A model generated the notes under the pieces. That model had not been told where the DNA came from. It saw only the letters and a list, made by a program, of their open reading frames with translations, and ran no database searches. Of a stretch of 64,000 nucleotides of DNA, positions 18,501 to 25,957 are shown piece by piece (position 1 is the stretch's first letter; the number at the start of each line of letters is the position of its first letter). Position numbers and translations under genes: made by a program. This DNA is from Streptomyces sp. B21-083 (GTDB lineage: Bacteria; Actinomycetota; Actinomycetes; Streptomycetales; Streptomycetaceae), in assembly GCF_036898825.1 (NCBI RefSeq), contig NZ_JARUND010000002.1, positions 3,658,001 to 3,722,000 of the forward strand. Reading direction: 5' to 3'.

Positions 18501-19148
18501 TCAGAGGCCCGCACGGGTGAACGTCACATGCGTCACTCCGGTGGGCGAGGAGATGGCCTCGACCGCGTAGTCCTTCTCGACGCCCTCCAGGCCGTCCCAG
18601 AGGCGTACGCCCCGGCCGAGCAGGATCGGGACGATCACGGTGTGCAGCTGGTCGATGAGCCCGGCGGCGAGGAAGTCGCGGACCACGGTGGGCCCACCGC
18701 CGATGCGGACGTCCTGGTCGCCCGCTGCCTCGCGGGCCGCGTCGAGCGCCTTGGCGGGCGATGTGTCGAGGAAGTGGAACGTCGTGCCGCCCTCCATCTC
18801 GATCGACGGGCGCGGGTGGTGGGTGAGGACGAAGGTCGGCGTGTGGAACGGCGGGTTGGGCCCCCACCACCCCTTCCACTCCGGGTCCTCGTGCCAGCCG
18901 GGCGGCCCGAACTTACCGGCCCCCATGATCTCGGCGCCGATCCCGGACTCGAACTGCTGCGCGAATGCGTCGTCGAGGCCGCGGGACCCGCCGGTCTGGC
19001 CGGTCATCCCGTGCCAGAACCGGGTGGTGAACATCCACTGGTGCAGCCTCTCGCCGGCGTGACCGAACGGCGCGTCAAGGGTCTGCCCCTCGCCGGTGCC
19101 GAAGCCGTCGAGCGAGATGGTGAAGTTGTGGACGCGGGCGAGTGACAT
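18501..19148 (-). CDS. Dihydrofolate reductase-like / RibD C-terminal domain protein
   Basis: 215 residues with the RibD_C/DHFR-like fold: VHNFTISLDGFGTG at the N-terminus, IMGAGKFGPPGW, PTFVLTHHPRPS, VRIGGGPTVVRDFLAAGLIDQLHTVIVPILLGRGVRLWDGL. Such stand-alone reductases are common in actinobacteria and mostly uncharacterised; NADPH binding is inferred. ATG 19148 with GGAG about 9 bases upstream. Single-gene unit, convergent with the ribose operon. Confidence 0.85.
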   Translation of the reverse strand: MSLARVHNFTISLDGFGTGEGQTLDAPFGHAGERLHQWMFTTRFWHGMTGQTGGSRGLDDAFAQQFESGIGAEIMGAGKFGPPGWHEDPEWKGWWGPNPPFHTPTFVLTHHPRPSIEMEGGTTFHFLDTSPAKALDAAREAAGDQDVRIGGGPTVVRDFLAAGLIDQLHTVIVPILLGRGVRLWDGLEGVEKDYAVEAISSPTGVTHVTFTRAGL

Positions 19149-19233
19149 GGCCGACGACTCCGTTCCTGCGGCTGGTGGGGTGACGGACCTCAAGGTAGCC
19201 GGAGGCGGTGCCGCCCGCCGGTTGATTCGGCAT

Positions 19234-19265
19234 CGAGGGGCCCGGTCCGTCGACCGGGCCCCTCG
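19234..19265 (-). terminator. Perfect hairpin terminator
   Basis: CGAGGGGCCCGGTC (19234-19247), a four-base loop and the exact complement (19252-19265). On the minus strand it lies downstream of the stop of the small gene ending at 19390, so it should end that transcript. Confidence 0.75.
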
Positions 19266-19389
19266 GCTTCCCCTCCAACAGTCAGAACCCCCGCGATCCC
19301 CCCGGATCCCCCTCCAGAAGCCCTGATGACACGTACGACCGGCAACGTGGGGGGAGGGTTGTACGGGAATCCGAGAAATTCCTCAGCTG

Positions 19390-19719
19390 CTACAACGCCC
19401 CGTCGGAGTCCGGCGTCGAGCCGGTCAGCATGAGCCTCGCCCCCCGGCTGTCCGCGACACGCTTCACGTCCCGTAGTGCCTCGGTGAGCCGGTTGGCGAG
19501 GTAGCGCAGTTCACCGCTGGTGGCACTCCGCTCCTCAAGAAGTTCGGTGGCATGGCCGAGCAGGTCGCCCGCCATGCCGAGCTGGACGCACTCGATCTGG
19601 TCGGCGCGGCGGGAGACGTACCCCGTGCCGTCGCCCACGACATAGCAGGGGTTGCCCTCCGCGCCCGTCCAGGGCAGCAGGCGCCCGACCAAAGGGTCGT
19701 ACGGTCGTCCGTCGTTCAT
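19390..19719 (-). CDS. Small hypothetical protein of a Streptomyces regulator-associated family
   Basis: 109 residues beginning MNDGRPYDPLVGRLLPWTG. Residues 15-45 (GNPCYVVGDGTGYVSRRADQIE) are beta-rich and the rest is a helical, coiled-coil-like segment (LLGHATELLEERSATSGELRYLANRLTEALRDV). GAGGTGAG precedes ATG 19719, which overlaps the upstream gene's stop by ATGA. I know this type only as a hypothetical protein near DUF5753 regulators; function unknown. Confidence 0.7.
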   Translation of the reverse strand: MNDGRPYDPLVGRLLPWTGAEGNPCYVVGDGTGYVSRRADQIECVQLGMAGDLLGHATELLEERSATSGELRYLANRLTEALRDVKRVADSRGARLMLTGSTPDSDGAL

Positions 19720-19937
19720 GCGCTCACCTCGTGCGCGACCAGGTAGGGGCGGACGAGCGGGCTGTCCTCGCCTCTCAGCGGGCGCTCGCCCGTACGGTGA
19801 GTGGTCGGGCCGCCGACGTAGTCGCACGAGTACGGATACGGATACGGATACGTGTACGAGCACCGGCGTCGCCTCCCTCGGGCGGGGAGAACGAGACTCA
19901 GGAGCGGCTCCAGGAGCCGGGTGATGAGGTCGGTCAC
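19716..19937 (-). CDS. Small basic hypothetical protein with Tyr-Pro repeat
   Basis: 73 residues from GTG 19937 (TDLITRLLEPLLSLVLPARGRRRR). An amphipathic N-terminal helix, a basic cluster, a YPYPYPY stretch encoded by a tandem hexanucleotide, then a conserved-looking end (RPLRGEDSPLVRPYLVAHE). The start has only a weak ribosome site. The stop overlaps the next gene's ATG, so they are coupled. Diverges from the DUF5753 regulator at 20078. Confidence 0.6.
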   Translation of the reverse strand: MTDLITRLLEPLLSLVLPARGRRRRCSYTYPYPYPYSCDYVGGPTTHRTGERPLRGEDSPLVRPYLVAHEVSA

Positions 19938-20077
19938 GTCGATCTGCTTTCTGCTATCCCGCTCACCTGGGGCGACTTCATTCTGTTGCGATCTCCTCAC
20001 AGAGTGGGGTCGGTGGTAGCTACGCTTCCAGTACCTGCGGGTTGACATCGGGTACGTCAGGAAAGGGAGTTGGCCGC

Positions 20078-20899
20078 TTGAACGAGCAACGAAGGCCTCG
20101 TACGGCACGGGAGAAGTACGGGGAGGAACTGCGGCTGCGGCGGACGGCGGCCTCGCTCACGCAGGAGGGACTGGCCGACCAACTGATGTGTTCGCCCACG
20201 CTGATCAGCCACTACGAGGCGGGGAGGCGGCTCCCGAAGCCGGATGACGCCCGGCGGATCGACCGGGCGCTGCGGACGGACGGATTCTTCGAGCGGTGGC
20301 TGGAGGATCTGGAGTCTGAGTACAACGACTACTTCGCGGTCGTGGCCGAGCTGGAGCAACAGGCCACACTGATCCAGCAGTTCGCGCTTTCGCTGGTGCC
20401 AGGTGTACTCCAGACCGACGCCTACGCACGTGCCCTGTTCCGCGCGTACCGGCCGAACTACACAGCGGAGGAACTTGACGAGGCCGTTGTCATTCGAACA
20501 AAGCGTTCCCGAATGCTCGACGGGCCGTTGAGGCCGGTCATCTGGACGATGTTGGACGAGGCTGTGCTGCGGCGCCGCGTCGGCGGTCCGCAGGTCATGG
20601 CCGAGCAACTGCACAAGATCGCGGACTTGGCCGAAGCGGGGCGACTGCGGCTGCACGTCCTGCCCTACAGTGCGGGGGCCCACTCGCTCATGGAGAGTCT
20701 GCTCACCCTCATGGACTTCGAGGACGCGCCCCCGGTCGCCTACGTCGAGGGCCTCCTCACCGGCCACTTGATGGACGACTTGGCGCTGGTGGCCGCCAGC
20801 CAGACCGCCTACGCTCTAGCGCTGAGCGACGCACTGTCGCATCAGGAGTCACTGGCCCTCGTCAAGGCCGTAGCGGAGGAACACGCACATGGTCAGTAG
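20078..20899 (+). CDS. XRE helix-turn-helix regulator with DUF5753
   Basis: 273 residues. Helix-turn-helix in RLRRTAASLTQEGLADQLMCSPTLISHYEAGRRLP, then DUF5753 (SLVPGVLQTDAYARALFRAYRP; VIWTMLDEAVLRRRVGG; LHVLPYSAGAH). The likely start is TTG 20078, eight bases after AAGGGAG; another TTG at 20042 lacks a ribosome site. It overlaps its DUF397 partner gene. These pairs are held to act as a regulator with a small cognate modulator, as with the whiJ-type genes. Confidence 0.9.
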   Translation: MNEQRRPRTAREKYGEELRLRRTAASLTQEGLADQLMCSPTLISHYEAGRRLPKPDDARRIDRALRTDGFFERWLEDLESEYNDYFAVVAELEQQATLIQQFALSLVPGVLQTDAYARALFRAYRPNYTAEELDEAVVIRTKRSRMLDGPLRPVIWTMLDEAVLRRRVGGPQVMAEQLHKIADLAEAGRLRLHVLPYSAGAHSLMESLLTLMDFEDAPPVAYVEGLLTGHLMDDLALVAASQTAYALALSDALSHQESLALVKAVAEEHAHGQ

Positions 20900-21113
20900 T
20901 GAGCACACCGTCCCCGACTCGTCCGCCCTCGCCGGCTGGTTCAAGTCCAGCTACAGCGGCGGTAGTCAGGGCGAGTGCCTTGAGGTCGCCCGTGGCCACG
21001 CCGGTGTGCCCGTCCGTGACAGCAAGGCCGTCGCCGGTCCGGCGTTGGTGTTCTCGGTGCGTGGCTGGGCGGCGTTCGTCGGGGCGGTCAAGGATGGCGG
21101 CGCCGCCGTCTGA
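20889..21113 (+). CDS. DUF397 domain-containing protein
   Basis: 74 residues with the classic DUF397 pattern: WFKSSYSGGSQGECLEVA, then VPVRDSKAVAGPALVFSVRGWAAFV. Overlaps the regulator gene by 11 bp with GGAGGA upstream. Partner protein of the preceding DUF5753 regulator. Confidence 0.92.
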   Translation: MVSSEHTVPDSSALAGWFKSSYSGGSQGECLEVARGHAGVPVRDSKAVAGPALVFSVRGWAAFVGAVKDGGAAV

Positions 21114-21119
21114 GGCCCG

Positions 21120-21884
21120 TCACTTTCGGCCCGAGTGCAGGAATCCCGCACGCAGTTCAGGGTCGCGGAGGAGGGCAAGGATGTCCTCCTCTCCCACGAA
21201 CAGCGCTTCGGCTGCCGGGTGTTCGGATTGATGGAACATCGATACGAGCACATCGGCGAGAGGGCGGTTCCATGCGACCTGGACGATCTCCCGCGTCAGG
21301 TCGTTCTGCCCCATGTCCCTGGCAAGGCGCCAGAGCGTGATCGAGTGCTTGGCTGTCGTGTACGCGTCCCTGCGTCCCTTGATCAGGACCGGTCTGCGGT
21401 TGAGGCCGAACACGTCGATACAGGACCAGCCCCGCTCGGTCAGACCCTGGTACTCGCCGAGCGGGAGTACCAGGCGGAGGTGATCCAATGGGTCCTCGGC
21501 CGTCGGATCGACGAGGAGCGGAGAGCCGTCGGGGGCGGTCGGGAAACGGTTCCCTTTCTCGAAGCTGTTGCAGAACGAGCACGCGTACAGATGGTTGAGC
21601 CAGTCGAAGGTGCGCAGCGGAGCCCGGCTCTTCGGCTCGAAGTGGTCGACGTCCGTTCCCTGGCTGTCACCGCAGTACATGCAGCGCTGATGGCCGTGCG
21701 CCATTTCCGCCAGGCCTGTGACGAGCGACGGACGGACCTGGCGGCGGGCAGTGCCGCCCGCCCAGAGATTCTTCGCCTTGTCCCTGCGATCCGCTTCCGT
21801 GGGCTGCTGCCGGATCTCGTCGGTGTACTCCCCCAGCCGGACCACGATGTCCGGCGGCAGGGCTACACGTCGAAGCCGGATCAC
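21120..21884 (-). CDS. HNH endonuclease, PtuB-like (Septu-type defence effector)
   Basis: 254 residues. The nuclease core combines two Cys pairs with the HNH residues: CMYCGDSQGTDVDHFEPKSR near residue 68 and LNHLYACSFCNSFEKGNRFP near 96. The zinc-knuckle arrangement (CxxC...DHxxPKS...N...CxxCNxxKG) is that of PtuB and retron Ec78-type HNH proteins. The ATG overlaps the stop of the ATPase gene by 4 bp, so the two are made together. It converges on the DUF397 gene, 6 bp away. Confidence 0.85.
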   Translation of the reverse strand: MIRLRRVALPPDIVVRLGEYTDEIRQQPTEADRRDKAKNLWAGGTARRQVRPSLVTGLAEMAHGHQRCMYCGDSQGTDVDHFEPKSRAPLRTFDWLNHLYACSFCNSFEKGNRFPTAPDGSPLLVDPTAEDPLDHLRLVLPLGEYQGLTERGWSCIDVFGLNRRPVLIKGRRDAYTTAKHSITLWRLARDMGQNDLTREIVQVAWNRPLADVLVSMFHQSEHPAAEALFVGEEDILALLRDPELRAGFLHSGRK

Positions 21885-23248
21885 CCGGCCTCGCCCTCCT
21901 CCCCGTCCGCGATCTTCTCCGCGAGCCGTTGCAGATGGGCGGTCATCTCGTCGAGGCGGGCCGTCGGTGAACTGGTGAGCAGGCTCTTCAGTTTCTGGTA
22001 GCGGGCCAGTGACTCGTGCCCGGCGCCGCCCGCGTAGATCTGCGCCTCCAACTCCACGAACTCCGCCCGGACTTGCTCGGCCCGCTCCGAGTACGGGGTG
22101 TCGAGGCCGAACAGGTCGGAGAGGACGGCGTCGTCGCCGCTGCCGTACACCACACGCTCATAAAGATCCTGGTCGACGACTTCTGGAGGTCGTCCCTCGT
22201 CCACGCCGGGCAGCCTGATCAGTCCGCCGGGGTCGGCGGCTTGACAGATGTACGGGCTGTGCGTGGTGACGATGAACTGGATGTGAGGGAAGTGGCCGGT
22301 CAGCCACGGGCCGATTCGGCGCTGCCAGGAGACGTGGAGGTGGGCGTCGATCTCGTCGATGATGACGACGCCGGGCACCACGAGCGCGATCGACTCCCTT
22401 CCGTCCTCCCAGAGGCCGTCACCGAACGCGTCGTGGAGTTGTTTCAGGATGTCCACCACCAAGGCCGCCACGGTGCGGAATCCGTCGCTCATCTCTCGCA
22501 GCGGAAAGCGGCTGCCGTCACGCTCGACCCACAGGCCCTCGGAGTCGACGTCGATGATCCTGTAGCCGTCCGGCAGCAGCCCGTCCCGGAGAAGCGCCAG
22601 CGCGAACGCCTTCAGCCCAGCGGCGCCGGCTCTGCCTTCGAGCGCCCGCAGATGCTGTTCGATCAGCCAGGCGACGCCCTCGGAAAGTGACGCGTCTTCA
22701 TGGAAGAGGCTCGCCTGCCGAGCTACCGGCCCGGACGCCAGCATCAGCCGCTGCACTTCGCCGGAGCCTCCGGCCATCCGCCGGAACGGCCCATAGGCCG
22801 CGCAGAACCAGCCCTCCGGGTTGTCCAGCCAGGGACCCCGGCGAGCGATGCTGGTCCGGGCCCTGGTGTGGCTGACTTCATCCAGTACCGGTTGTGCGCC
22901 CTTGGGTGGCACTCTCCATGCGAGCCCTGCCATGAAGGAGCCACCAGGTGGGCGGCCCTGTGAGAAACGGTCGTATTTCGGGTTCCGGGTGAGTTCGACT
23001 TTGACCACTCCCGATGTGGCCCCCTGCGCGACCCAGTTCTCGAACCCCGGCACCAGACTGCGAGCCACCACGGGCCCGCTGAGCGCAAGCGCCATGGCTC
23101 GCAGCAGAGTGGTCTTCCCAGATCCGTTACGGCCGGCGAGAACCGTCCAGCCGGCATGGCTGCCGTCGGGACGCGTCAGCGTCAGATCGACCTGACGGGG
23201 CCCGTGAAAGGACTTGATGTCCTGTACGGAGATCCGGCTGACGTACAT
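21881..23248 (-). CDS. AAA/ABC-type ATPase, PtuA-like (Septu-type defence)
   Basis: 455 residues. N-terminal MYVSRISVQDIKSFHGPRQV is the usual SMC/OLD/PtuA-like opening; Walker A is GRNGSGKTT near residue 41. A signature-like region (REMSDGFRTVAALVVDIL) precedes Walker B VVIIDEIDAHLHVSWQ and the switch histidine in FIVTTHSP. The C-terminus is helical. Start ATG 23248 is chosen because homologues begin at MYV; an in-frame GTG at 23296 adds 16 residues. With the HNH partner it matches the PtuA-PtuB order of Septu. Phage restriction is inferred, not shown. Confidence 0.85.
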   Translation of the reverse strand: MYVSRISVQDIKSFHGPRQVDLTLTRPDGSHAGWTVLAGRNGSGKTTLLRAMALALSGPVVARSLVPGFENWVAQGATSGVVKVELTRNPKYDRFSQGRPPGGSFMAGLAWRVPPKGAQPVLDEVSHTRARTSIARRGPWLDNPEGWFCAAYGPFRRMAGGSGEVQRLMLASGPVARQASLFHEDASLSEGVAWLIEQHLRALEGRAGAAGLKAFALALLRDGLLPDGYRIIDVDSEGLWVERDGSRFPLREMSDGFRTVAALVVDILKQLHDAFGDGLWEDGRESIALVVPGVVIIDEIDAHLHVSWQRRIGPWLTGHFPHIQFIVTTHSPYICQAADPGGLIRLPGVDEGRPPEVVDQDLYERVVYGSGDDAVLSDLFGLDTPYSERAEQVRAEFVELEAQIYAGGAGHESLARYQKLKSLLTSSPTARLDEMTAHLQRLAEKIADGEEGEAG

Positions 23249-23451
23249 GGGGTCGATGTCCGTTCGTTCGGGTCTTCTGATCGGTGCTGGCGGCACGGGA
23301 CACGAGCAGCCTGATCGATCCTACGGGTGGGAGGGATCCGCATGGTTCCCCTCCGTCTGCGGCCCTCGATTCGATTTCTTCCCGAGGGACGACCCGCCCC
23401 CGGACCGTAAGACAGGTGAGAATGTCCCACTCCGGGTGTACGGGGGCTTTT

Positions 23452-23916
23452 ATGGATGCCAGGAATCTCTTCGACACCAGAACCACGTCCCGGCTCGTCC
23501 GACTCGAATGGTCGGTCGCTCTTGTCGTTTCCGGTGTTGCCGCTCTGACGCATCTTTCCGAGATCCGCTGGTGGCTCTTCGTCTCCCTTTTCCTCGTCAT
23601 CGATCTCATCGGGTACATTCCGGGCGCCATCGCCTATCGGCGGAGCCCTGCGGGACTCATCGGGCGCGGTTACTACGTCGCCTACAACCTCATGCACTCA
23701 CTGGTCACCTGGGCCGTCTTCGCGGGACTGTGGAGCTGGCTGGTCGGGCTCGAATGGGCGTTGCTCGCGCTGCCGATTCACCTTCTGGGCGACCGGGCCC
23801 TTTTCGGGAACTCCCTGAAACCCTTCGGCGTGCCTTTCGAACCCGGCACCCACCCGGAATTCGAGACATTCCAGCGGGCCTACGACGGGAAGGGGCGCGA
23901 TGCCCTCCGCGTTTGA
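23452..23916 (+). CDS. Small integral membrane protein, DUF4260-like
   Basis: 154 residues, about four membrane segments (LVRLEWSVALVVSGVAAL; WWLFVSLFLVIDLIGYIPG; YYVAYNLMHSLVTWAVFAGLWSWL; WALLALPIHLLGDRALFG). The YNLMHS and HLLGDRALFGNSLKPFG motifs recall the DUF4260 family; this is a weak resemblance. A second start is possible at ATG 23422, after AGGTGAG. First gene of an eight-gene operon. Role unknown; a membrane transporter, scaffold or membrane enzyme are all open. Confidence 0.65.
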   Translation: MDARNLFDTRTTSRLVRLEWSVALVVSGVAALTHLSEIRWWLFVSLFLVIDLIGYIPGAIAYRRSPAGLIGRGYYVAYNLMHSLVTWAVFAGLWSWLVGLEWALLALPIHLLGDRALFGNSLKPFGVPFEPGTHPEFETFQRAYDGKGRDALRV

Positions 23917-24901
23917 TCTGGTGTCGTCATTCGCCGACAATCCCAGTGCCTTTCTCGCCCTCAACAGTGGAAACGAGTTCTTTCTCGACGGGCGTCACGA
24001 CGGCGTCTGTGCTTTTCGGCCCGCGGGGCGGCATCTCCTCCAGCTCGGTGGCCCGTTCGCCGCCCCCGGCGACCGTGCCGGGCTGCTGGACGCCTTTCTC
24101 GACCGGGCGGCGAGCGGGCGGCGGCGCGTCATCGCCGTACAACTACAGGCCGATGACGCGCGGTTGTACGCGTCTCGCGGGTTCACCGTGAACCAGATGG
24201 GGGCTTCGTACGCCGTCGATCTGGCGCGGTTCACTCTGCGCGGGTCGCCGTTCGTGCGGCTGCGCAACAAGATCTCCCGGGCCCGGCGGGCCGGGGTGGA
24301 GGTCACCGAGGTCGGCCCGTCCAACCCTTCGGATGCTTCGGGCGCTCCGAATGTTTCAGGCGAGCTCGATCTCATCGACGCCGAATGGCTGCGTGGGAAA
24401 GGGAAGGGAACAAAAGAGCTTCGGTTTCTCGTCGGGGAGCGGGACGGGCCCGAGCAGAAACATCAGCGTGTGTTCACCGGCACCGTCGACGGGCGCATCG
24501 TGGGCTACATCTGCTACTCCCCCGCCTTCGGCAGCCGTCCGGGCTGGCTGCACGATCTCAGTCGGCGTCGCGCCGACGCCCCGCCCGGCACCATGGAACT
24601 CCTCAACTCGACCGCGATCGAGCGGATCACCGGTGAATGCCGTGATCAATGGCTGCACTTCGGATTCACCCCCTTCGTCGGGCTCGATCCGGCCCTTGAA
24701 GTTCCGGGCGCCAGTGGAACGGTGGCCCGGGTCGTGCGTTTCCTCGGGGAGCACGGTGAGCGTGTCTATCCCGCCGCCGCGCAGCTCGACTACAAGGAGA
24801 AATGGGCGCCGCATGTCGTGCTGCCCGAGTACATCGCCTTTCAGGGACGGGTACGGCCTGGCGCTCTGTGGCGGCTCGGGCGGGAGACCAACGCCTTCTG
24901 A
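23900..24901 (+). CDS. DUF2156 (MprF C-terminal-like) acyl or aminoacyl transferase
   Basis: 333 residues, a soluble tandem GNAT-like protein resembling the catalytic part of phosphatidylglycerol lysyltransferases. Seen: LVSSFADNPSAFLALNSGNEFFL, an ARLYASRGFTVNQMGASYAVDL block, then IVGYICYSPAFGSRPGWLHDLSRR and PGTMELLNSTAIERI. No membrane domain is present, unlike MprF. GAAGGGG precedes ATG 23900, which overlaps the membrane gene by 17 bp. In a biosynthetic operon it might attach an amino acid from aminoacyl-tRNA or an acyl group to a small molecule; this is inference. Confidence 0.8.
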   Translation: MPSAFDLVSSFADNPSAFLALNSGNEFFLDGRHDGVCAFRPAGRHLLQLGGPFAAPGDRAGLLDAFLDRAASGRRRVIAVQLQADDARLYASRGFTVNQMGASYAVDLARFTLRGSPFVRLRNKISRARRAGVEVTEVGPSNPSDASGAPNVSGELDLIDAEWLRGKGKGTKELRFLVGERDGPEQKHQRVFTGTVDGRIVGYICYSPAFGSRPGWLHDLSRRRADAPPGTMELLNSTAIERITGECRDQWLHFGFTPFVGLDPALEVPGASGTVARVVRFLGEHGERVYPAAAQLDYKEKWAPHVVLPEYIAFQGRVRPGALWRLGRETNAF

Positions 24902-24951
24902 ATCATCTCGGTACCCGATGTCCGCGGTACACGACATAAAGGGAGTGACCC

Positions 24952-25440
24952 ATGCGTGAGGTAATCGTCCAGGTGGTCGCCGAGGAGCGCACGGCCCGTC
25001 GGGCGTATGAGCTGATCTGCGACTTCCGCCGGTATCCCGAGCTGACCGACAAGGTGAACGAGGTCGTGGTGCATCCGCCGGAGGCCGACGGGTCGGTCCG
25101 GTCGGACTGGACCGTCGTCTTCCGCAACGGACTGATGCGGTGGAGCGAACTCGACCGGTTCGTCCCGGAGACGCTGACCGTGGAGTTCGAACAGCTCAAG
25201 GGTGACTTCGAGGTCTTCCGCGGCTCCTGGGTGTGCGAGGAGCGGGAGGAGGAGGGAACCGTGGTCACGGTGGTCACCTTCCGGTCCGATTTCGACCTCG
25301 GGATCCCCTCCCTGGCGGAGCTTCTCGACCCCGTCGCCGAGAGCACCCTGCGGGACAACATCCTGCGCATCCTCGAAGGGCTCATGGGCCGGGTGACCCT
25401 CATGGCCCCCATGGACCTCACCGTCTCCCGGCATGGCTGA
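24952..25440 (+). CDS. SRPBCC-family protein (polyketide cyclase/aromatase-like fold)
   Basis: 162 residues with the START/Bet v1 helix-grip fold: RTARRAYELICDFRRYPELTDKVNEVVVH at the N-terminus, WTVVFRNGLMRWSELDRF in the middle and a long C-terminal helix (STLRDNILRILEGLMGRV). Related single-domain proteins act as cyclases/aromatases or as ligand carriers for hydrophobic intermediates. AAAGGGAG lies 7 bases before ATG 24952. The stop overlaps the flavin reductase start by 8 bp. No polyketide synthase is nearby, so the ligand is open. Confidence 0.85.
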   Translation: MREVIVQVVAEERTARRAYELICDFRRYPELTDKVNEVVVHPPEADGSVRSDWTVVFRNGLMRWSELDRFVPETLTVEFEQLKGDFEVFRGSWVCEEREEEGTVVTVVTFRSDFDLGIPSLAELLDPVAESTLRDNILRILEGLMGRVTLMAPMDLTVSRHG

Positions 25441-25957
25441 CCCCGGGTCGTCCCTGGCGACGCGGCCCGGTGTCGCCCAATGCCTCGATCTGTACGCCAA
25501 GTTGGCGTCCGGCGTGTGCGTCGTGACCACCCGGGGAGCCACCGGATCGCCGGTCTGCGCGACGGTCTCCTCGGCGGCGGCCGTCTCCGCGTCCCCGGCG
25601 CTGATCTCGCTCTGCCTGGCCAACGGCTCCCGCACCCTCGCCGCGCTCCGCCACCACGGCTCCTTCGCCCTTCACATCCTCGGCGAACGGCACCGCCCCT
25701 GGGCCGAGCGCTGCGCCGACCCCCTCGCCACCGCCGCCGAGCGTTTCGGCGAGGAGCAGGCGGAGTACGTCCACGGTGTGCCCGTCCGCACCGACGCCCT
25801 CGCCTGGTCCGTGTGCGCGGTGACGGACGTACGGGCGTACGGCGACCACCACTTGGTCGTCGGCGAGGTCCTCGCCGCCCACACCGGCAACGGGCATCCA
25901 CTGCTCTGGTACGACCGCGCCTTCCACGGACAGGGAGGCGGGGCGGTCCATGGGTGA
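25433..25957 (+). CDS. Flavin reductase-like protein (FMN-binding split barrel)
   Basis: 174 residues. LYAKLASGVCVVTTRGATGSPVCATVSSAAAVSASPALISLCL is the standard N-terminal half of NAD(P)H:flavin reductases of the HpaC/ActVB type, followed by NGSRTLAALRHHGSFALHIL and the HHLVVGEVLAAHTG strand near the C-terminus. It could supply reduced flavin to a monooxygenase or itself bind flavin. It overlaps both neighbours by 8 bp. No two-component flavin monooxygenase is in the operon, so its client is unclear. Confidence 0.88.
   Translation: MADPGSSLATRPGVAQCLDLYAKLASGVCVVTTRGATGSPVCATVSSAAAVSASPALISLCLANGSRTLAALRHHGSFALHILGERHRPWAERCADPLATAAERFGEEQAEYVHGVPVRTDALAWSVCAVTDVRAYGDHHLVVGEVLAAHTGNGHPLLWYDRAFHGQGGGAVHG

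Noticed and set aside
21120..23248. Retron with ATPase/HNH effector
   Set aside because: No reverse transcriptase gene or msr/msd-like RNA structure lies next to the pair.
23452..23916. Non-canonical membrane terpene cyclase
   Set aside because: Size and membrane topology alone would allow it, but I see no conserved acidic motif to support the claim, so it is left as a DUF4260-like membrane protein.
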